NCBI GenBank assembly: GCA_040219275.1
Contig: JAVJSU010000003.1
Location: 122,635-186,634, forward strand
Direction: 5' to 3'
Origin: JAVJSU01 sp040219275
GTDB lineage: Bacteria > Chloroflexota > Anaerolineae > Aggregatilineales > Phototrophicaceae
DNA: 64,000 nt
Under the pieces are notes generated by a model that searched no databases, was not told where the DNA came from, and saw only the letters and a program-made list of their open reading frames with translations. Every line of letters begins with the position of its first letter. The first letter of the stretch is position 1. Positions 27,991 through 36,911 of this stretch are shown in pieces. The translations under genes were made by a program, and so were the position numbers.

Positions 27991-28695
27991 TTAGCTTGCC
28001 CTTGTTATCGTAAGCCCGTAAGTCATCTTTGCTCCTGCATCTACTACAGCCTGAGACACTGCAAGTAGGGTTGAGCCAGTAGTTAATACGTCATCAACAA
28101 TAAGAATAGTTTTGCCAGAAATAAGGTCGCTGTTGGCTATGAAGGCATCTTGCATATTGATGAGCCGTTCTTCGCGGTTGAGCGTGACTTGAGATTGCGT
28201 AGCACGTTGGCGTATGACAGCGTCAGGTTCGCAATGGATGAGGCACGCTTGTCCAATAAAATCACCGAGTATTTGCGCTTGATTGTAGCCTCTTTGCAAT
28301 TTGCGACTGACATGGAGCGGTACGGGGACAATCGAGTCAATCTGCCAAACTTGTTGTTTAAGTACGTCAATCATGCGCTCCGCAAGACGAAAACCTAATT
28401 CTTGAACATTGTCATATTTCAACGCATGAATCGCTTCTTGAACTTTTCCATCATGGATACTAGTGGAAGCAACTGTAAAATTTTCTGCGACTTGTTTAAC
28501 TTCCATTGAAATTGGTACAGTATCCAATAAAGATTGGCAGGCTGGACACCAGCGAAAATCCACACGTCCACAACCCGCGCAACGTGGTGGGAAAACCAAA
28601 TCTAGAATAGTTTTACCAATTGCTGTGCCGATGCTTTTATACAACAGAAGCCCAGACCGACTGGACCGAGCTTCTGAAGAAATCATATTCTGCAT
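27991..28695 (-). CDS. comF: ComF-family phosphoribosyltransferase-like protein
   Basis: A protein of about 234 residues. An N-terminal four-cysteine zinc finger (CAGCGRVDFRWCPAC) is followed by a type I phosphoribosyltransferase domain with the PRPP loop ILIVDDVLTTGSTL near the C-terminus and PVPLHVSRKLQRGYNQAQ in the middle. ComF is needed for DNA uptake in competent bacteria, though a homologous gene occurs widely in non-competent ones. The ATG at 28695 is preferred because GGTGG lies five bases before it; GTG at 28704 and ATG at 28686 are alternatives. It follows the Tad genes by 30 bases and may be co-transcribed. Confidence 0.85.
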   Translation of the reverse strand: MQNMISSEARSSRSGLLLYKSIGTAIGKTILDLVFPPRCAGCGRVDFRWCPACQSLLDTVPISMEVKQVAENFTVASTSIHDGKVQEAIHALKYDNVQELGFRLAERMIDVLKQQVWQIDSIVPVPLHVSRKLQRGYNQAQILGDFIGQACLIHCEPDAVIRQRATQSQVTLNREERLINMQDAFIANSDLISGKTILIVDDVLTTGSTLLAVSQAVVDAGAKMTYGLTITRAS

Positions 28696-28725
28696 GTTAA
28701 CCACCGTTGATTCTGACGTAGGTTG

Positions 28726-29664
28726 TTAAAATGTCCCGCCACTATTCGAATTCATCACGGTTAACACAGCTGGTCCAAGTAACACAATCCAGATGGACGG
28801 GAATATCAATAAAACCATCGGGATCATCATCTTTACTGGTGCTTGCTGGGCTTTTTCCTGTGCACGCTGACGGCGTTTTGTACGCATCTGGTCAGATTGT
28901 ACACGGAGGATTTTAGACATACTCACACCGAGTTGATCTGCTTGAATGATCGCGGCGGTGAAGTTGCTTACATCCGCTACATCCATACGATCAGACATAT
29001 CTTTTAGAGCTTCACGGCGAAGTTTACCGAGTTGGATTTCACGAAGGACACGCCCAAAGGCAAGTGCAAGTTCGTTATCCCACTTTTCATAAACTTTACC
29101 CATTGCCATGTCAAAGCCTAAACCGGCTTCCACACAAATAACCAGCAAATCGAGCGCATCAGGGAGGGCTTTAAGTATGCCTTCCTGGCGTTTTCTGATC
29201 TTTCCCCGTAGTGAAAGCACAGGAAGATAATATCCGAGAACACCCGCACCGATCATATACATCAGCGCAGTGGTGAAGGATTCTTTCAGCACCACGAAGC
29301 CCATTAATGCGCCTAATACACCCAAAACCACCGTCATCATAATACGTGATGCAAAGAAGGTCGTAGGTTCTGATGTAGACCCAGCAAGCTCTAGCTGTTT
29401 TCGGGTCATTTCGAGTTGTTTTTGAGGCGTAAATCGAGTGGTTAGATCTGCCAATGTTTCCATCAACGGAATAATCACACGATCACGGAATGAAAGTGAA
29501 AGTTCAATTTCTTCCAGTGACTCAGGAAGTTCACGATCGCCAAATTGTGCTAATCGCTCTTGCAAGGGATCACGGTCACGATCTTCACGCAGACCGACAT
29601 AAACCAGACCACCAATAACGATCATACCGACGATGATTAAAATACCAATAAGCGCAGTACTCAT
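28726..29664 (-). CDS. tadC: TadC-like type II secretion F-domain membrane protein
   Basis: A 312-residue inner-membrane protein. One helix at the N-terminus (4-26), two about 105-150, a T2SSF domain about 170-290 (ILKALPDALDLLVICVEAGLGF at the start of it) and a final hydrophobic pair. In Tad/type IVc pili TadB and TadC form the membrane platform driven by the CpaF/TadA ATPase. It is adjacent to tadB (30 bases), with AAGGAA six bases before the ATG. Naming of tadB versus tadC rests on order and general likeness. Confidence 0.88.
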   Translation of the reverse strand: MSTALIGILIIVGMIVIGGLVYVGLREDRDRDPLQERLAQFGDRELPESLEEIELSLSFRDRVIIPLMETLADLTTRFTPQKQLEMTRKQLELAGSTSEPTTFFASRIMMTVVLGVLGALMGFVVLKESFTTALMYMIGAGVLGYYLPVLSLRGKIRKRQEGILKALPDALDLLVICVEAGLGFDMAMGKVYEKWDNELALAFGRVLREIQLGKLRREALKDMSDRMDVADVSNFTAAIIQADQLGVSMSKILRVQSDQMRTKRRQRAQEKAQQAPVKMMIPMVLLIFPSIWIVLLGPAVLTVMNSNSGGTF

Positions 29665-29694
29665 AGTCTGTTCCTTTATTGACTAATTTACTGA

Positions 29695-30690
29695 CTAAAT
29701 GTCAATGTCGATGATTTTTTGAATGGCTGCCGTTCCCATACCAATAAGAGCAAGACCACCACCCAACATGGGCCAACCGCAGGAACGGCTTTCAAACATT
29801 TGCCCCATATAGCCGGGACTAATCGCGTTCAAGAAAAATGCGAGAGAAATCGGTAAGAAACTAATAACGTAACCTGTCATCCGCCCCTGAGAGGTCAAAA
29901 CGCGGATCTCACCTTTAAGTTTGATACGTTCACGGATTGTTGCGCTAATTACGTCAAGGATTTCGGCTAGATTACCACCGACTTCACGTTGAATGTTTAC
30001 CGCAGTCACCACAAGGTCAAGGTCTTCACTTTCAACGCGTTCAAGCAAATGTTCCAATGCGTCAGCCATGTCTATGCCCAACTGCACTTCTTGAACGACG
30101 CGCTTAAATTCAGTTCTTGTAGGTTCCGGTGCATCCTTAGAAATCGCTTCCATTGATTGAAGCACGCTGTAACCGGAGCGCAGAGCATTTACCCAGAGTC
30201 CAAGCGTATCAGGTAATTGGGTCTCAAATTCTCTCAAGCGTTTACTGATGGTGCGTGTGACGTAGATGCGTGGCACAAAGAAACCGATGAATGCCGCGGC
30301 AATCGAGAAGATTAGGTCACCGCGAAACAAGATGAAGTAACTAAATGCGAAGATCCCTGCCATCGAGACGATGTGAAGTGCCGCAAATTCCGCAACAGTG
30401 AGTTTTAGATCTGCTCGGGCGAGCTGTCTCCGCCATTTCTTGCCGAACGTTCGCTCAGATAAAATATTATCAATTGCGTCAAGCGCGCGACTGTTCTTAT
30501 CATCACTACCACCAGCTTCGCTAGCGGCATCATCCTGGAAAAATGATTGAAAATCGTCGTTGGATTCAATTCTTCCCAGACGTTCTTCGACTAAATTTTG
30601 TTCGGAACGTGCGCTGAAAATACCAATCGCGACAATGACAACAGCGATGAGTCCTGCCGCTCCTAGAATAATTAACTGTTCGCCACTCAT
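29695..30690 (-). CDS. tadB: TadB-like type II secretion F-domain membrane protein
   Basis: A 331-residue inner-membrane platform protein of the Tad pilus. One N-terminal helix (6-26), a cytoplasmic linker, a helix pair (about 105-150), a T2SSF domain (ETQLPDTLGLWVNALRSGYS, about 153-280) and C-terminal helices. It is separated from cpaF by 140 bases that include an inverted repeat, so its expression may be uncoupled from the genes before it. Confidence 0.88.
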   Translation of the reverse strand: MSGEQLIILGAAGLIAVVIVAIGIFSARSEQNLVEERLGRIESNDDFQSFFQDDAASEAGGSDDKNSRALDAIDNILSERTFGKKWRRQLARADLKLTVAEFAALHIVSMAGIFAFSYFILFRGDLIFSIAAAFIGFFVPRIYVTRTISKRLREFETQLPDTLGLWVNALRSGYSVLQSMEAISKDAPEPTRTEFKRVVQEVQLGIDMADALEHLLERVESEDLDLVVTAVNIQREVGGNLAEILDVISATIRERIKLKGEIRVLTSQGRMTGYVISFLPISLAFFLNAISPGYMGQMFESRSCGWPMLGGGLALIGMGTAAIQKIIDIDI

Positions 30691-30741
30691 CTCGTACCTG
30701 TCTCCACACTCGTTTACAATAAACTATGAAGATTGATTTAT

Positions 30742-30777
30742 AAACTGCCTAATTGACTCATCAATAGGCAGTTTTTT
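30742..30777. other. Stem-loop inside the Tad cluster, between cpaF and tadB
   Basis: AAACTGCCTA-ATTGA (30742-30756) pairs with TCAAT-AGGCAGTTT (30761-30774) with one bulged A; a T run (30772-30777) follows only on the plus strand, the strand with no gene here. A second hairpin, ATAAC/GTTAT (30783-30797), is followed by eight T on the same strand. See findings. Confidence 0.6.
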
Positions 30778-30830
30778 ACATCATAACACACAGTTATAGT
30801 TTTTTTTGTTCGAATTACGTTGCATCTGTC

Positions 30831-32225
30831 TTATCGACGGCTACCAACACCAAATGTCGACGGTGGGAGATGGATACCTGCATCTTCCATTCGGTCAATA
30901 AATTTTGGACGAATACCAGTTGGACGAATACGACCAATAATCTTGCCACCTTCGTTACCGGTTTGTTCAAATTCAAACACGTCGGACATGGTGATCATCT
31001 CACCTTCCATACCCTGAACTTCGGTGATAAAAGTCACGCGACGGGAACCATCGCGCAGGCGCTGTTGCTGACAAATTACATCAACTGCCGCCGCAACCTG
31101 CTCACGGATCGCTCGTACTGGCAAGTCCATACCAGCCATCAAGCACATGACTTCCAGGCGAGAGATCGCATCACGCGGGGTATTGGCATGGAGTGTTGTC
31201 AAGGAGCCGTCATGTCCAGTATTCATTGCTTGAAGCATGTCTAGCGCTTCACCGGAACGACACTCACCTACGATAATTCGTTCTGGACGCATACGCAAGC
31301 AAGCAATCACCAGATCTTGAATAGAAACCGCACCCTTGCCTTCAATGTTTGACGGGCGACTTTCCAGTGTAACGACATGCTCCTGCTGAAGTTGTAGCTC
31401 CGCCGCATTTTCTACCGTGATGATTCGCTCATCATTTGGAATAAAACTTGACAACACATTAAGCAATGTTGTTTTGCCGGAACCGGTACCTCCGGATACA
31501 ACCATGTTCAATCGAGACAACACGCAAGCACGAAGGAAGTCCGCAATTTCCGGCGTCATTGAACCGAAACGGATCAAATCCTGAATGCCCAATGGGTCTT
31601 TAGAAAACTTACGAATTGTAACAGTTGGTCCACAAAGTGCGATTGGACGGATAACCACATGCACACGGGAGCCATCAGGAAGACGCGCATCTACCAGCGG
31701 TGAGCTTTCATCAACACGACGACCTAACGGCGCAACAATACGGTCAATGATACGCATGACGTGCTCATCACTGTCGAACGAGACGTTCGCACGGGTTAGT
31801 TGACCCTTACGTTCTGCGAAGATATTCTTTGGTCCGTTTACCATAATTTCTGAAACGGATTCATCTGCCAGCAGGACTTCAATGGGTCCATATCCCAGAA
31901 TATCAGATACAATTGATTCGAAAAGACGCTGACGCTCTGCTCGTGAAAGTACCATACTTTCTTCAGCAAGAATTGAATTAAACAATTCTTCAATATGTCG
32001 TCTAATTTCATCTTTACGTGAGGCATCAAAACTTTGATCAAGCTCCGCCAGAAGTTTGTTCTGAACGCGAACTTTAAGATCCATATAGGAATTACCCTGC
32101 GCCGCGGTTGTTTTATTTTCTATAGAACGACGACGACGGGCTTCGTTGGCGCGCTGTTCATCATCACCGCCACCTTTAGAACCACCGCCATCACCGCCTT
32201 TTTCAATACGCCTCAATAACGACAT
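30831..32225 (-). CDS. cpaF: CpaF/TadA secretion ATPase
   Basis: A 464-residue secretion ATPase of the type II/IV family. A Gly-rich, basic N-terminus (1-48) is followed by the three-helix N-domain, then Walker A GGTGSGKTT (245-253), the Asp box and Walker B (RPERIIVGECRSGEALDML) and the His box (GSLTTLHANTPRDA). It powers assembly of Flp/Tad pili. GGAGG lies eight bases before the ATG. The cluster order cpaB-cpaE-cpaF-tadB-tadC matches other Tad loci. Confidence 0.95.
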   Translation of the reverse strand: MSLLRRIEKGGDGGGSKGGGDDEQRANEARRRRSIENKTTAAQGNSYMDLKVRVQNKLLAELDQSFDASRKDEIRRHIEELFNSILAEESMVLSRAERQRLFESIVSDILGYGPIEVLLADESVSEIMVNGPKNIFAERKGQLTRANVSFDSDEHVMRIIDRIVAPLGRRVDESSPLVDARLPDGSRVHVVIRPIALCGPTVTIRKFSKDPLGIQDLIRFGSMTPEIADFLRACVLSRLNMVVSGGTGSGKTTLLNVLSSFIPNDERIITVENAAELQLQQEHVVTLESRPSNIEGKGAVSIQDLVIACLRMRPERIIVGECRSGEALDMLQAMNTGHDGSLTTLHANTPRDAISRLEVMCLMAGMDLPVRAIREQVAAAVDVICQQQRLRDGSRRVTFITEVQGMEGEMITMSDVFEFEQTGNEGGKIIGRIRPTGIRPKFIDRMEDAGIHLPPSTFGVGSRR

Positions 32226-32291
32226 CTAACGACCTCCAAGTTGTTTTCGTTTACGGTGTTGCCCTACTACCAACACGTTACAATGAACATA

Positions 32292-33626
32292 TTACCTGCG
32301 TCTTAGTAAGCCACCCATACCACTGCGTTTCTTTTCCATCTGTTCATCTTCTGTTTGTTCTTCGTCTTCTTCGCCCATTAGCTCGGCATATACAAAGTCT
32401 GCTAATGCGAGCAAGTTCTTGGTAGGGGGTTTAGTCTGATCGCGTTCTGCGGCAATTACCGGTATACCACGATTGATTGCGCTGATAATAACGCGTTCAT
32501 CAACAGATGGAATTTTGTGTACAACCGGACGTTTTAAGAAGTTTTGGATGCGTTCAGCAGAGAGCATTCCTTTGTCTCTACGTTCATCCCACACTTTATT
32601 AAGCATTAGCCACGTTTTGTTTGGATCGTAGCCAAGTTGATCGAAGAGATCAAGCACGAAACGCAAACTCTTTACAGCGGGTAGGGTAGGTGTACCAATG
32701 AGTAGAATTTTCGTCGAGACATCAAAGATATTCAGCAATACTTCGTTAAGCACGTTGCTCGTATCAACAATGATGAAATCATAATTGGAAGCAACTTTAG
32801 AAAGTATTTTTGATACGGTTGTGGGCGCGGCAAGCAATTCATCCGCAAATTCAGGACGGGACGGACCCATCAAGACTTTCAGACCACTTTCGTGTGTGGT
32901 GACGATGTTTTCGAAAAGTTCTACATCAAGATCATCTACATCGTCTGCAAGTTCTACGATTGTTGATTGTGCTTGCAGATTGAGAAACATCCCGACATCG
33001 CCAAACTGAAGATCGCCATCAACGAGAAGGACTTTGATTCCTTCTTTCATCAACCCTGATGCCAGATTTGTGGCGATTGTAGTTACGCCAACGCCACCTT
33101 TCGGGCTGTAGACCGCGATAATGTTACCCCCGCGCTCTCCCGATCCTTCGGATTTTCGCGGACGTGACGCTTCCATATTGCTATTCTGGAACGCTTCATA
33201 TTGGCGACGTATATCTTCTGTGTTGCGGTAAACCGTACGGATCGTGTTATAGAGTTCATCCATATTGACCGGTTTACTTAAAAAGTCGCGTGCGCCTGCG
33301 AGCATTGCGCGTCGCATGTAGTCTGCATCATCTTGCACCGACATGATAATGACGGCAGACGTTGGAACCTGCTTTTTGATAATTCCGGTAGCTTCCAAAC
33401 CGTCCATATCAGGCATGTTAATGTCCATGATAATGATGTCCGGCTGAAGGTCTTTCGCCATATCTACGCCTTCGCGCCCGGTGCCTGCCGCACCAATGAC
33501 TTTGAAGTCTTGCTCAAAGGCGAGCAATTTCTTGATATTTTCCCGTGCTTCCGGGATGTCATCAACTAGCAAAATTGTGATTTGCTCTTTGCTACTGCTG
33601 TTTTGTTGTGGCGGTCTGCCGCTCAT
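32292..33626 (-). CDS. cpaE: CpaE/TadZ-like protein: receiver domain fused to a MinD/ParA ATPase
   Basis: A 444-residue protein. Residues 17-130 form a response-regulator receiver domain with acidic pair D22/D23, phosphoacceptor D68 (MDINMPDMDG) and the conserved lysine K118 (FLSKPVNMDEL). A linker follows, then a ParA/MinD ATPase (about 165-430) with deviant Walker A SPKGGVGVTT (174-183). TadZ/CpaE sets the pole or site for pilus assembly. Many CpaE proteins have a receiver-like domain without the aspartate; here all receiver residues appear to be present. It starts 20 bases after cpaB. Confidence 0.9.
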   Translation of the reverse strand: MSGRPPQQNSSSKEQITILLVDDIPEARENIKKLLAFEQDFKVIGAAGTGREGVDMAKDLQPDIIIMDINMPDMDGLEATGIIKKQVPTSAVIIMSVQDDADYMRRAMLAGARDFLSKPVNMDELYNTIRTVYRNTEDIRRQYEAFQNSNMEASRPRKSEGSGERGGNIIAVYSPKGGVGVTTIATNLASGLMKEGIKVLLVDGDLQFGDVGMFLNLQAQSTIVELADDVDDLDVELFENIVTTHESGLKVLMGPSRPEFADELLAAPTTVSKILSKVASNYDFIIVDTSNVLNEVLLNIFDVSTKILLIGTPTLPAVKSLRFVLDLFDQLGYDPNKTWLMLNKVWDERRDKGMLSAERIQNFLKRPVVHKIPSVDERVIISAINRGIPVIAAERDQTKPPTKNLLALADFVYAELMGEEDEEQTEDEQMEKKRSGMGGLLRRR

Positions 33627-33646
33627 ATCGTTAAGACTTTCACTCT

Positions 33647-34852
33647 TTAATTACTGTTTAGCGAAATTTCTTCACCGGCTACCAACCGACGAATGCTACG
33701 GATAGCTGGTTCGATAGAATATCCAACGCGATCAGGCAATGTAATTCCAAATTCTGACATAATGAATTGCAATGTAACGGCCTGGGTAGGAACCTGCGAT
33801 GTGTCTGTAGCAGAGCGCAACGCGAATGTAATAGGTATTTTAGCTTCAATCAGGTATGTTATAACAACTGCATCCTGTGGTGAAACCGCTAATGTCACAA
33901 TATCTGGACGAGGTGGCTGTGCAGTTGGAACGGCGGCACCCTGTTGATTCTGCTGTGCTGGCGCGGCGGTGCCGACTACTGCCGGGGTTGGTGTTGCCGC
34001 CTCACCAAAAAGGATACCATCGGCTGGGAAGTTCCCTACACCCATAACCAGAGCATCTTGAATGGTTAATTGTGTAGTTAGTCGCGGCCGAGCTTGTTCA
34101 CGCGGGATTTCAAAAACAGATAGTGAATTAATTGTTATTGTACCACCACCCGGCAATGCAACTTGAAGTCCTGGAACAGGTAATTGTTCAAAGCGTCCAT
34201 CAGCAGGTTCGGCAGGATTGATAAAAATCGCACCATTCTCATCGACGCCTGGATTAATAATTTGTGTCCGATTCGGCAAGATCGTTTGAAATTCTTCATC
34301 AATTTCAACAAAGAGGAGGGAAAGGATGATGTCAACACGATCACCTTGTTGAATTCCGTAAGCAACGCTGGTCAAACGATCCATCGGAACTGCAATCGCA
34401 CGTTGACCCGCTGGAATACTCGCTGATAAATCAGACCCTACAGAAGTTAACTGTGATAAATCCGGGATAACCATCGAGGTTAGGATTGGCTGTTCAACAT
34501 AAATATCGGTTCTGGCGCGTTGCCCAATCACCGCTTCGGTTGTGGTGAGTGCATTTTCTGGTACTGCGTCGATGGGCCAGTTACGCAACGCAACTGCATC
34601 AGGCGGGATTATCGCGCCACGTCTTAGGTTCTGAACGGCAACGACAATTGGAGTGAGCAATACTGGCTCAGGGGTCGGCGTGATAGTTTCTAGCGGTGCG
34701 GCGGTGCTATTAGTGACAACCTCACCACCCGTTGTTGAACCCCCACTACCCGAGTTTCCATCATCCGTGCCGGGGAGAATTACAAAGGCAAAAACTAGAC
34801 CAAGTATAACCACGATAAATGCTATTAGAATTATGACGCGAGACCGAGTCAT
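33647..34852 (-). CDS. cpaB: CpaB/RcpC Flp pilus assembly protein with SAF domain
   Basis: A 401-residue protein with one N-terminal membrane span (about 8-28), a Thr/Pro/Ser/Gly-rich linker (about 30-68), a SAF domain (about 70-140, LRRGAIIPPDAVALRNWP) and an RcpC/CpaB beta-domain (IPAGQRAIAVPMDRLTSVAYGIQQGDRVDI split over 144-175). A second Gln/Pro/Ala-rich stretch lies at about 292-312. In Gram-negative bacteria it works with the outer-membrane secretin, but no secretin is seen here. It is the first gene of the Tad unit, with GGAGG six bases before the ATG and a promoter about 80 bases upstream. Confidence 0.88.
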   Translation of the reverse strand: MTRSRVIILIAFIVVILGLVFAFVILPGTDDGNSGSGGSTTGGEVVTNSTAAPLETITPTPEPVLLTPIVVAVQNLRRGAIIPPDAVALRNWPIDAVPENALTTTEAVIGQRARTDIYVEQPILTSMVIPDLSQLTSVGSDLSASIPAGQRAIAVPMDRLTSVAYGIQQGDRVDIILSLLFVEIDEEFQTILPNRTQIINPGVDENGAIFINPAEPADGRFEQLPVPGLQVALPGGGTITINSLSVFEIPREQARPRLTTQLTIQDALVMGVGNFPADGILFGEAATPTPAVVGTAAPAQQNQQGAAVPTAQPPRPDIVTLAVSPQDAVVITYLIEAKIPITFALRSATDTSQVPTQAVTLQFIMSEFGITLPDRVGYSIEPAIRSIRRLVAGEEISLNSN

Positions 34853-34931
34853 GAAGTTCCTCCATGGGTGAGGTTCAAATGGTTAATTTGTGTAACCTGC
34901 TGTTGTATTGACAAATTACTTACAACTTCCT

Positions 34932-34959
34932 AGTGTAGTCGGATGTGAATTATTGTCAA
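34932..34959 (-). promoter_or_regulatory. Promoter of the Tad operon
   Basis: On the minus strand a perfect TTGACA (34959-34954) and TACACT (34937-34932) are 16 bases apart, about 80 bases before the cpaB ATG. Confidence 0.65.
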
Positions 34960-34978
34960 ACAGCCTTTTTATCCTATT

Positions 34979-35026
34979 ATAGGGCAGTGTCCCCTATTTG
35001 TTGCTTAATACTTCCAAAGTTTGGAA
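34979..35026. other. Two inverted repeats between the histidine kinase and cpaB
   Basis: TTCCAAA-G-TTTGGAA (35012-35026) is a 7-bp palindrome, and ATAGGG/CCCTAT (34979-34984, 34992-34997) is a 6-bp hairpin. They lie 20-65 bases past the kinase stop and 20-65 bases upstream of the cpaB -35. They could end kinase transcription or bind a regulator of the Tad operon. Confidence 0.35.
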
Positions 35027-35045
35027 ATCATAATATTAATTGTGT

Positions 35046-36119
35046 TTAAAGACCGGATGGTAGTTCTAGGCGTACGAGTGTTCCGTCGCTTTCACTACTG
35101 TTGATTGACATAGAGCCACCGACCAGTTCAAAACGCTCTTTAAGCGCCATCAAACTACGTGACCGTGAGTCGTCAACATGTACATCATCATCGCTGAAGA
35201 TTGCTTCTGCATCTACAACCCGCCCGTTGTCTTGAACTGCAACCCTTAACATGGTGCCGGACATATCAAGACGTACTTTGAGCTGTGATGCAGACGCAAA
35301 ATCACGCGCATGTCCCATCAATTCCTGAATACTACGAAAGATCATCACTTCACGATGCGATTCCAACCGACGTTCTTCACCGATAATCTCTAATTCTGTA
35401 CCGATGTCATTTTTCTCTTTGAAGGATGCTACATAGCGACGTACCGTTGGAATGACACCGAGATCGTCCAACATCATCGGGCGTAGATCGAAGATAAAAT
35501 CGCGTACTTTTTGGAAGGTGACGCTGGCGGCTGTCTTAAGACTACCTAATTCCTCTGCGGCACGTTCCGGGTTACGATCAAACAAACGCTGGCAAATTTC
35601 TGCCTGCAAGATGAAATTCGTTAGTGATTGGGCTGGACCATCATGCATCTGGCGGGAAAGGCGAAGACGCTCGTCTTCCTGTGCTTCTACGATACGCACG
35701 ATATTGATACCACCGCGTGTCTCGCCTTCAGCCAACTCTTCTTCTTCACTGATAACGTCCACACCCTGAATCCGGCTCAATATTTGAGACATCAGTGACT
35801 GTTGTTCTTCTTGATTTTTATAGTTGGCTTCAAATTTCTCAAGTTGACCGCGCATTGTCGCCAAACGGAAGCGTGCATCAATTGCTTCGTCATACTTATC
35901 TCGAATATCCTGTCTGGGGATGGTTTCGATATTGATTTGAACATTCTGCAAATCGGTGGCGATGTCCGCATTACGTTGTTGTTCACGGTCGACCATCGTC
36001 TGAGTTTGTTCAATTTGTGCTTTAAGTTCGCTCAGTTTACGTTTCATCGTAGACATCTGCGAGGTCAACATTTCAATAAGTTCAGCTTTGGGGTCGTCTG
36101 AAAATTTATCCATAGTCAT
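35046..36119 (-). CDS. DegS/NarL-type sensor histidine kinase
   Basis: A 357-residue cytoplasmic kinase with no membrane span. Residues 15-115 are a long coiled coil, as in DegS. The HisKA_3 dimerisation motif LSRQMHDGPAQSLTNFILQ gives phosphoacceptor H159. The ATP domain (about 250-355) keeps DNG (297-299) but the N box reads QELMGHARDFA (265-275) and the glycine-rich box RSRSLMALKERF (319-330), both far from the family norm, so ATP binding may be weak or absent. A strong AAAGGAG at 36172-36178 has no ATG at usual spacing, so the true start may lie upstream of the ATG used. It stands beside a LuxR-type regulator and the Tad operon. Confidence 0.82.
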   Translation of the reverse strand: MTMDKFSDDPKAELIEMLTSQMSTMKRKLSELKAQIEQTQTMVDREQQRNADIATDLQNVQINIETIPRQDIRDKYDEAIDARFRLATMRGQLEKFEANYKNQEEQQSLMSQILSRIQGVDVISEEEELAEGETRGGINIVRIVEAQEDERLRLSRQMHDGPAQSLTNFILQAEICQRLFDRNPERAAEELGSLKTAASVTFQKVRDFIFDLRPMMLDDLGVIPTVRRYVASFKEKNDIGTELEIIGEERRLESHREVMIFRSIQELMGHARDFASASQLKVRLDMSGTMLRVAVQDNGRVVDAEAIFSDDDVHVDDSRSRSLMALKERFELVGGSMSINSSESDGTLVRLELPSGL

Positions 36120-36215
36120 TTGGACTCGGTTGACGCTTTTTTCACGCTGAGGTGAGATTTGCGTCAGTCTCCTTTCTAAAAATGAGTCTAATGAAAGTTG
36201 TTTCGAATGCTATTC

Positions 36216-36911
36216 CTAGAAATCATCATCTTCGCCATCATGAATGCGTACCCACCCATGTCGTAATGCTTTCACCGCCGCTTGAGTGCGGTCATCAACA
36301 TTGAGCTTACGTAATATGGAGGTCATATGATTTTTCACGGTTTGTTGGCTGATGCGTAATTTACTGGCAATTTCTTTGTTGCTCAAGCCATTGGTGACAG
36401 CCTGCAAAATTTCCATTTCCCGCGGGCTAAGGGGCACAAATTGTTCTTCACCATCAATATACGTGCCACTAGACATGGATTCAATATGACTTTGTATCCA
36501 ATCATCAACATTGCGTTTATCCATTCGTTTCTCGTCCACGACGTAGAAACCACTGGCAGTATCTCTGATGACATCAATTAAGTCTTCGGGGCGGATGTCT
36601 TTGTTGCAGTAGGCTGATGCTCCTGCACGCATCGCATAGATGACTTGCTGAGTATCATGGTACGCGGTAAGCATGACCACTGAAATATCGCTGTGTTCAG
36701 TTTTTAGGCGACGTGCAACTTGAAGACCGTTAATACCGGGAAGATTAACATCGAGCAGAACCACATCAGGGCTTAATTTCTGGATGACGCGTAACGCATC
36801 TTCGCCATCTTCGCTATGACCTAATACATGAATATCATCCTCAAGCGAAAGGGCTTTAATCAATCCGTCGCGGAAGATGGCATGATCATCTACAATGAGT
36901 ACTTTAATCAT
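36216..36911 (-). CDS. NarL/LuxR-family response regulator
   Basis: A 231-residue regulator. The receiver domain (1-118) has D9, D54 (VLLDVNLPGINGL) and K104; the HTH LuxR domain spans about 158-215 (LSPREMEILQAVTNGLSNKE). It should be the partner of the adjacent HisKA_3 kinase, 97 bases downstream on the same strand. The ATG at 36911 begins directly with the receiver strand MIKVLIVDDH; a longer reading from 37058 adds 49 residues unlike any receiver. GAGGAG stands 18 bases upstream, further than usual, next to a start-stop pair (ATGTAA). Confidence 0.9.
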   Translation of the reverse strand: MIKVLIVDDHAIFRDGLIKALSLEDDIHVLGHSEDGEDALRVIQKLSPDVVLLDVNLPGINGLQVARRLKTEHSDISVVMLTAYHDTQQVIYAMRAGASAYCNKDIRPEDLIDVIRDTASGFYVVDEKRMDKRNVDDWIQSHIESMSSGTYIDGEEQFVPLSPREMEILQAVTNGLSNKEIASKLRISQQTVKNHMTSILRKLNVDDRTQAAVKALRHGWVRIHDGEDDDF

